Source: Truepera sp. (lineage in GTDB: Bacteria > Deinococcota > Deinococci > Deinococcales > Trueperaceae). From it: a stretch of 9,894 nucleotides of DNA. The stretch covers positions 1-9,894 of the forward strand of contig JAGXSO010000125.1 of assembly GCA_018333775.1 (NCBI GenBank). The letters run 5' to 3'. Numbering within the stretch: the first letter of the stretch is position 1; each line of letters starts with the position of its first letter. The translations under genes and the position numbers were made by a program. Shown here piece after piece: positions 8,135-9,894 of the stretch. The notes beneath the pieces are model-generated. The model was not told where the DNA came from, made no database searches, and saw only the letters and a list, made by a program, of their open reading frames with translations.

Positions 8135-8140
8135 AGGAGG
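8135..8140 (+). promoter_or_regulatory. Shine-Dalgarno site of tatA
   Basis: A perfect AGGAGG ends 5 nt before the ATG at 8146 and rules out the in-frame TTG at 8128, which lies inside the hairpin stem. Confidence 0.8.
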
Positions 8141-8145
8141 TTGCT

Positions 8146-8463
8146 ATGCGTATTGGCCCTTTGGGAACCTGGGAGATCCTGATTATTCTGGTGGTGGTGC
8201 TGCTGCTCTTTGGTGCGCGCCGCCTGCCCGAGCTGGCCAAAAGCATCGGCCAGTCGGTGCGGGAGTTTCGCAAGGGTGTCCGCGACATGCGCACCGACAT
8301 CGCTCTCGAAACCGAAGAGGAGTTGGGGGCCGAGCCGCGCCCACAGCCGAGCCGGGCGAGCGCGGCTAACCGGGGTGCGACGCAAGAGCTCGAAGCCGAA
8401 CGCGAGAAGCTCCGCACTGAGGTCGAGCAGCTCCGTCTCGAGCGCGAAAAGCTCCGGAGTTAA
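8146..8463 (+). CDS. tatA: Sec-independent (twin-arginine) translocase subunit TatA
   Basis: The 105-residue membrane protein has the TatA/TatB layout: a short periplasmic N-terminus, one hydrophobic helix at about residues 10-22 (E-I-L-I-I-L-V-V-V-L-L-L-F), the F-G hinge at 22-23, then the amphipathic helix R-R-L-P-E-L-A-K-S-I-G and E-F-R-K-G. TatA forms the variable pore or membrane-thinning assembly that lets folded proteins with RR signal peptides cross the membrane after TatC binds them. The tail after residue 50 is acidic and then Pro/Ser-rich. It ends in a charged helix with leucines at 82, 89, 96 and 103, exactly seven apart, containing E-R-E-K-L-R twice (85-90 and 99-104). This suggests a short coiled coil, which is unusual for TatA. 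The adjacent tatC confirms the system. No separate tatB is present nearby, so this subunit may do both jobs. TatB is the alternative name. Confidence 0.9.
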   Translation: MRIGPLGTWEILIILVVVLLLFGARRLPELAKSIGQSVREFRKGVRDMRTDIALETEEELGAEPRPQPSRASAANRGATQELEAEREKLRTEVEQLRLEREKLRS

Positions 8464-8493
8464 GTTCATACCACCTTGCACCGGGCATGAAGC

Positions 8494-9228
8494 ATGACCC
8501 TGCTCGAGCATCTTGAGGAGCTGCGCAAGCGGCTGTTTATCGCCCTGATCGCTTGGGTGGTGGGCGCGGGGGTGGCTTTTTACTTCCGTTTTGAACTGCT
8601 AACCTGGCTCCAGGCGCCGCTGCCGGGCAACCTGACGCTCCACTACTTTTCGATCCTCGAGCCGTTCGTGGTCAGCATGCAGATCGCAGCGTTCTTTGGG
8701 CTGGTCCTGGCTTCGCCGATCATCGGTGCTCAAGTGTGGGGCTTTATCGCCCCTGGGCTGTACCCCGAGGAGCGGCGCTGGGCGGTGCCGTTTATTGTGC
8801 TGACCACACTGGCTTTTGTGGCTGGGGTGGTTTTCGCGCGTTTTCTGGTGCTGCCGTTTGCCCTGCCCATCCTGCTGGCCTTTTTAGGCGACGCGGCGAC
8901 GGCGGTCCTCTCTATTGGTGACTTCATCAGCAAGATGCTCTTGTATATGGCGGTCTTCGGCATCATCTTCGAGATGCCGGTGCTGGGCTTCTTACTGGCC
9001 CGGCTGGGCCTGATCCAGGCTGCCTGGCTGCGGCAGTACCGGCGCCACGCTATTGTTGCCGGCTTGCTTATCGCCGCTGTTATTACCCCGACCGGCGACC
9101 CGTTTAACTTTGCCCTCGTCGGCGTTCCGCTGGTGGTACTCTATGAAGTCAGCATCCTGGTGGTGCGGCTCTCCCAGCGGAAGGTGGAACGTGGAAGCAA
9201 AGATCCAGAGTTTACGAGCCCAAATTGA
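8494..9228 (+). CDS. tatC: Sec-independent (twin-arginine) translocase subunit TatC
   Basis: The 244-residue protein is the six-helix membrane receptor for twin-arginine signal peptides. It begins with the cytoplasmic H-L-E-E-L-R-K-R-L motif (Glu9 matches the conserved signal-peptide-binding glutamate). It has the P-G-L-Y-P-E-E-R-R loop with Glu93 in the second conserved glutamate position, F-E-M-P-V with Glu160 in a membrane helix, and T-P-T-G-D-P before the last helices. Hydrophobic stretches fall at about 15-31, 62-82, 96-118, 140-168, 183-199 and 203-222. The ATG at 8494 gives the normal family N-terminus. It lies 30 nt after tatA but has no recognisable SD, and an out-of-frame ATG sits 7 nt upstream at 8487, so translation may depend on coupling to tatA. 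The last 38 nt overlap the start of the next gene. Confidence 0.95.
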   Translation: MTLLEHLEELRKRLFIALIAWVVGAGVAFYFRFELLTWLQAPLPGNLTLHYFSILEPFVVSMQIAAFFGLVLASPIIGAQVWGFIAPGLYPEERRWAVPFIVLTTLAFVAGVVFARFLVLPFALPILLAFLGDAATAVLSIGDFISKMLLYMAVFGIIFEMPVLGFLLARLGLIQAAWLRQYRRHAIVAGLLIAAVITPTGDPFNFALVGVPLVVLYEVSILVVRLSQRKVERGSKDPEFTSPN

Positions 9229-9894
9229 CGATATTAATCTGCGCCTGCTCGAGCTACTCTCAGAGCGCGCACGGCTGGCTGAGGCCATCGGTGAGATTCA
9301 GACTCAACTAGGGCTATCGCATTACGACCCGCTGCGCGAAATCCAAATGCTGGAGCTGCTGACGGCCGCCAACCGCGGGCCGTTTAGCAACGCCACCATC
9401 AAAAGCCTCTTTAAGACTATCTTTCAGGCCAGCATGCAGCTCGAGCAAGAGGCTGATAAGGTCCATTACCTGACCTCGCGCCAGGTGCACCGGGAAGACA
9501 CCGTGGTGATGGTTGGTGATATTCCGATCGGCGGCAAGCACGCGCCGGTCTTGGTGGCCGGGCCGTGCTCGATCGAGTCGCGCGAGCAGACCGAAGCCAC
9601 TGCCATGTTCATAGCTAGCCGGGGCGTCAAGCTGTTCCGGGGCGGCGCCTATAAGCCCCGCACCGACCCCTACTCCTTTCAGGGCCTGGGCGAGGACGGC
9701 CTTAAAATCGGCCGCCTGGCCTGCGACAAGTTTGGGCTTAAGTTCATTACCGAGATCATGGACCCCCGCGATCTGCCGCTCTTTGTCGAGTATGCCGACG
9801 TGCTGCAAATAGGCGCCCGCAATATGCAGAACTTCACCATGTTGCGAGCGGTGGGCCGCACTACCAAGCCGGTGCTGTTAAAGCGCGGCCTAGC
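9191..9894 (+). CDS. Bifunctional chorismate mutase (AroQ) / DAHP synthase, 5' part (3' end outside window)
   Basis: The frame is open from GTG 9191 to the window end, giving about 234 codons. Residues 1 to about 90 are an AroQ-type all-helical chorismate mutase domain (L-R-A-Q-I-D-D-I-N, E-R-A-R-L-A-E-A-I-G). From about 110 comes a DAHP synthase barrel of the KDO8P-synthase-like type I-beta, with V-A-G-P-C-S-I-E-S, the R-G-G-A-Y-K-P-R-T-D-P-Y-S-F-Q-G stretch, Q-I-G-A-R-N-M-Q-N-F and K-P-V-L-L-K-R-G. The barrel joins PEP and erythrose-4-phosphate in the first shikimate-pathway step. The AroQ domain in this architecture often acts as an allosteric sensor of chorismate or prephenate. The GTG follows an AAGGTGG SD (9181-9187, spacing 3) and lies in the last 38 nt of tatC. 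An in-frame ATG at 9143 would add an unlikely Trp/Cys-rich leader. The position equal to E. coli Lys39 is Gln here. In B. subtilis the analogous gene is aroA(G). Confidence 0.92.
   Translation, partial: MEAKIQSLRAQIDDINLRLLELLSERARLAEAIGEIQTQLGLSHYDPLREIQMLELLTAANRGPFSNATIKSLFKTIFQASMQLEQEADKVHYLTSRQVHREDTVVMVGDIPIGGKHAPVLVAGPCSIESREQTEATAMFIASRGVKLFRGGAYKPRTDPYSFQGLGEDGLKIGRLACDKFGLKFITEIMDPRDLPLFVEYADVLQIGARNMQNFTMLRAVGRTTKPVLLKRGL

Larger units (their letters stand above)
8055..8145 (+). other. Intergenic region between the leucine operon and the Tat locus
   Basis: This 91-nt gap is the longest between complete genes in the window. It holds the inverted repeat at 8109-8134 and the tatA SD. 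I found no convincing -35/-10 pair: TTGAAG at 8051-8056 has no good -10 at 16-18 nt, and TGCTAAGCT around 8119-8127 resembles only a weak extended -10. Whether tatA has its own promoter cannot be decided by eye. Confidence 0.5.

Noticed and set aside
9143..9190. In-frame ATG upstream of the chorismate mutase/DAHP synthase GTG
   Set aside because: It would add a Trp/Cys/Gly/Ser-rich 16-residue leader with no SD; the AroQ helix begins naturally at GTG 9191, which has an AAGGTGG site.
9314..9808. 164-residue open frame on the minus strand opposite the chorismate mutase/DAHP synthase gene
   Set aside because: The plus strand here clearly encodes conserved DAHP synthase motifs; the antisense frame has no family features.
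1..9894. Mobile elements, phage genes, CRISPR arrays, tRNA or rRNA genes
   Set aside because: No transposase or integrase frames, no regularly spaced repeats and no RNA-gene-like segments were seen; nearly all sequence is accounted for by co-directional metabolic and export genes.

Overview
This is a GC-rich, gene-dense bacterial chromosome segment. All recognisable genes lie on the + strand and intergenic gaps are short. Most starts have strong Shine-Dalgarno (SD) sequences. I see no mobile element, tRNA, rRNA or CRISPR array. The lineage cannot be fixed from this window. A fused AroQ-type chorismate mutase/DAHP synthase, a Tat locus with no separate tatB, and a compact leucine-degradation operon at high GC would suit a Deinococcota (Truepera- or Meiothermus-like) or Chloroflexota-like bacterium. 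That placement is an inference with low confidence.

Region 1 (1-1438) is the end of a sugar-catabolism pair: the C-terminal part of a Gfo/Idh/MocA-type NAD(P)-dependent oxidoreductase, cut by the window edge, overlapping a TIM-barrel sugar phosphate isomerase/epimerase by 8 bp.

Region 2 (about 1441-8054) is a complete leucine/isovalerate (liu) operon in the order isovaleryl-CoA dehydrogenase, 3-methylcrotonyl-CoA carboxylase beta subunit, 3-methylglutaconyl-CoA hydratase, biotinylated carboxylase alpha subunit, and HMG-CoA lyase. Together these five proteins convert isovaleryl-CoA to acetyl-CoA plus acetoacetate. Gaps are 12, 31 and 19 nt, followed by an ATGA overlap. A near-consensus -10 hexamer lies just before the first gene, and an inverted repeat follows the last.

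Region 3 (8146-9228) is a small twin-arginine translocation locus, tatA then tatC. The TatA has an unusual C-terminal heptad-leucine tail.

Region 4 (9191-9894) is the 5' part of a bifunctional chorismate mutase/DAHP synthase gene. It starts at a GTG inside the end of tatC and runs off the window. It feeds the shikimate pathway, and its overlap with tatC suggests co-transcription with the Tat genes.

The region is mainly housekeeping and catabolic. I did not find a convincing new system. The points most worth a second look are local: a duplicated SD with an out-of-frame decoy ATG before the hydratase gene, the TatA zipper-like tail, a hairpin abutting the tatA SD, a Lys-to-Gln change at a catalytic position of the chorismate mutase domain, and the overlapping tatC/aro junction.
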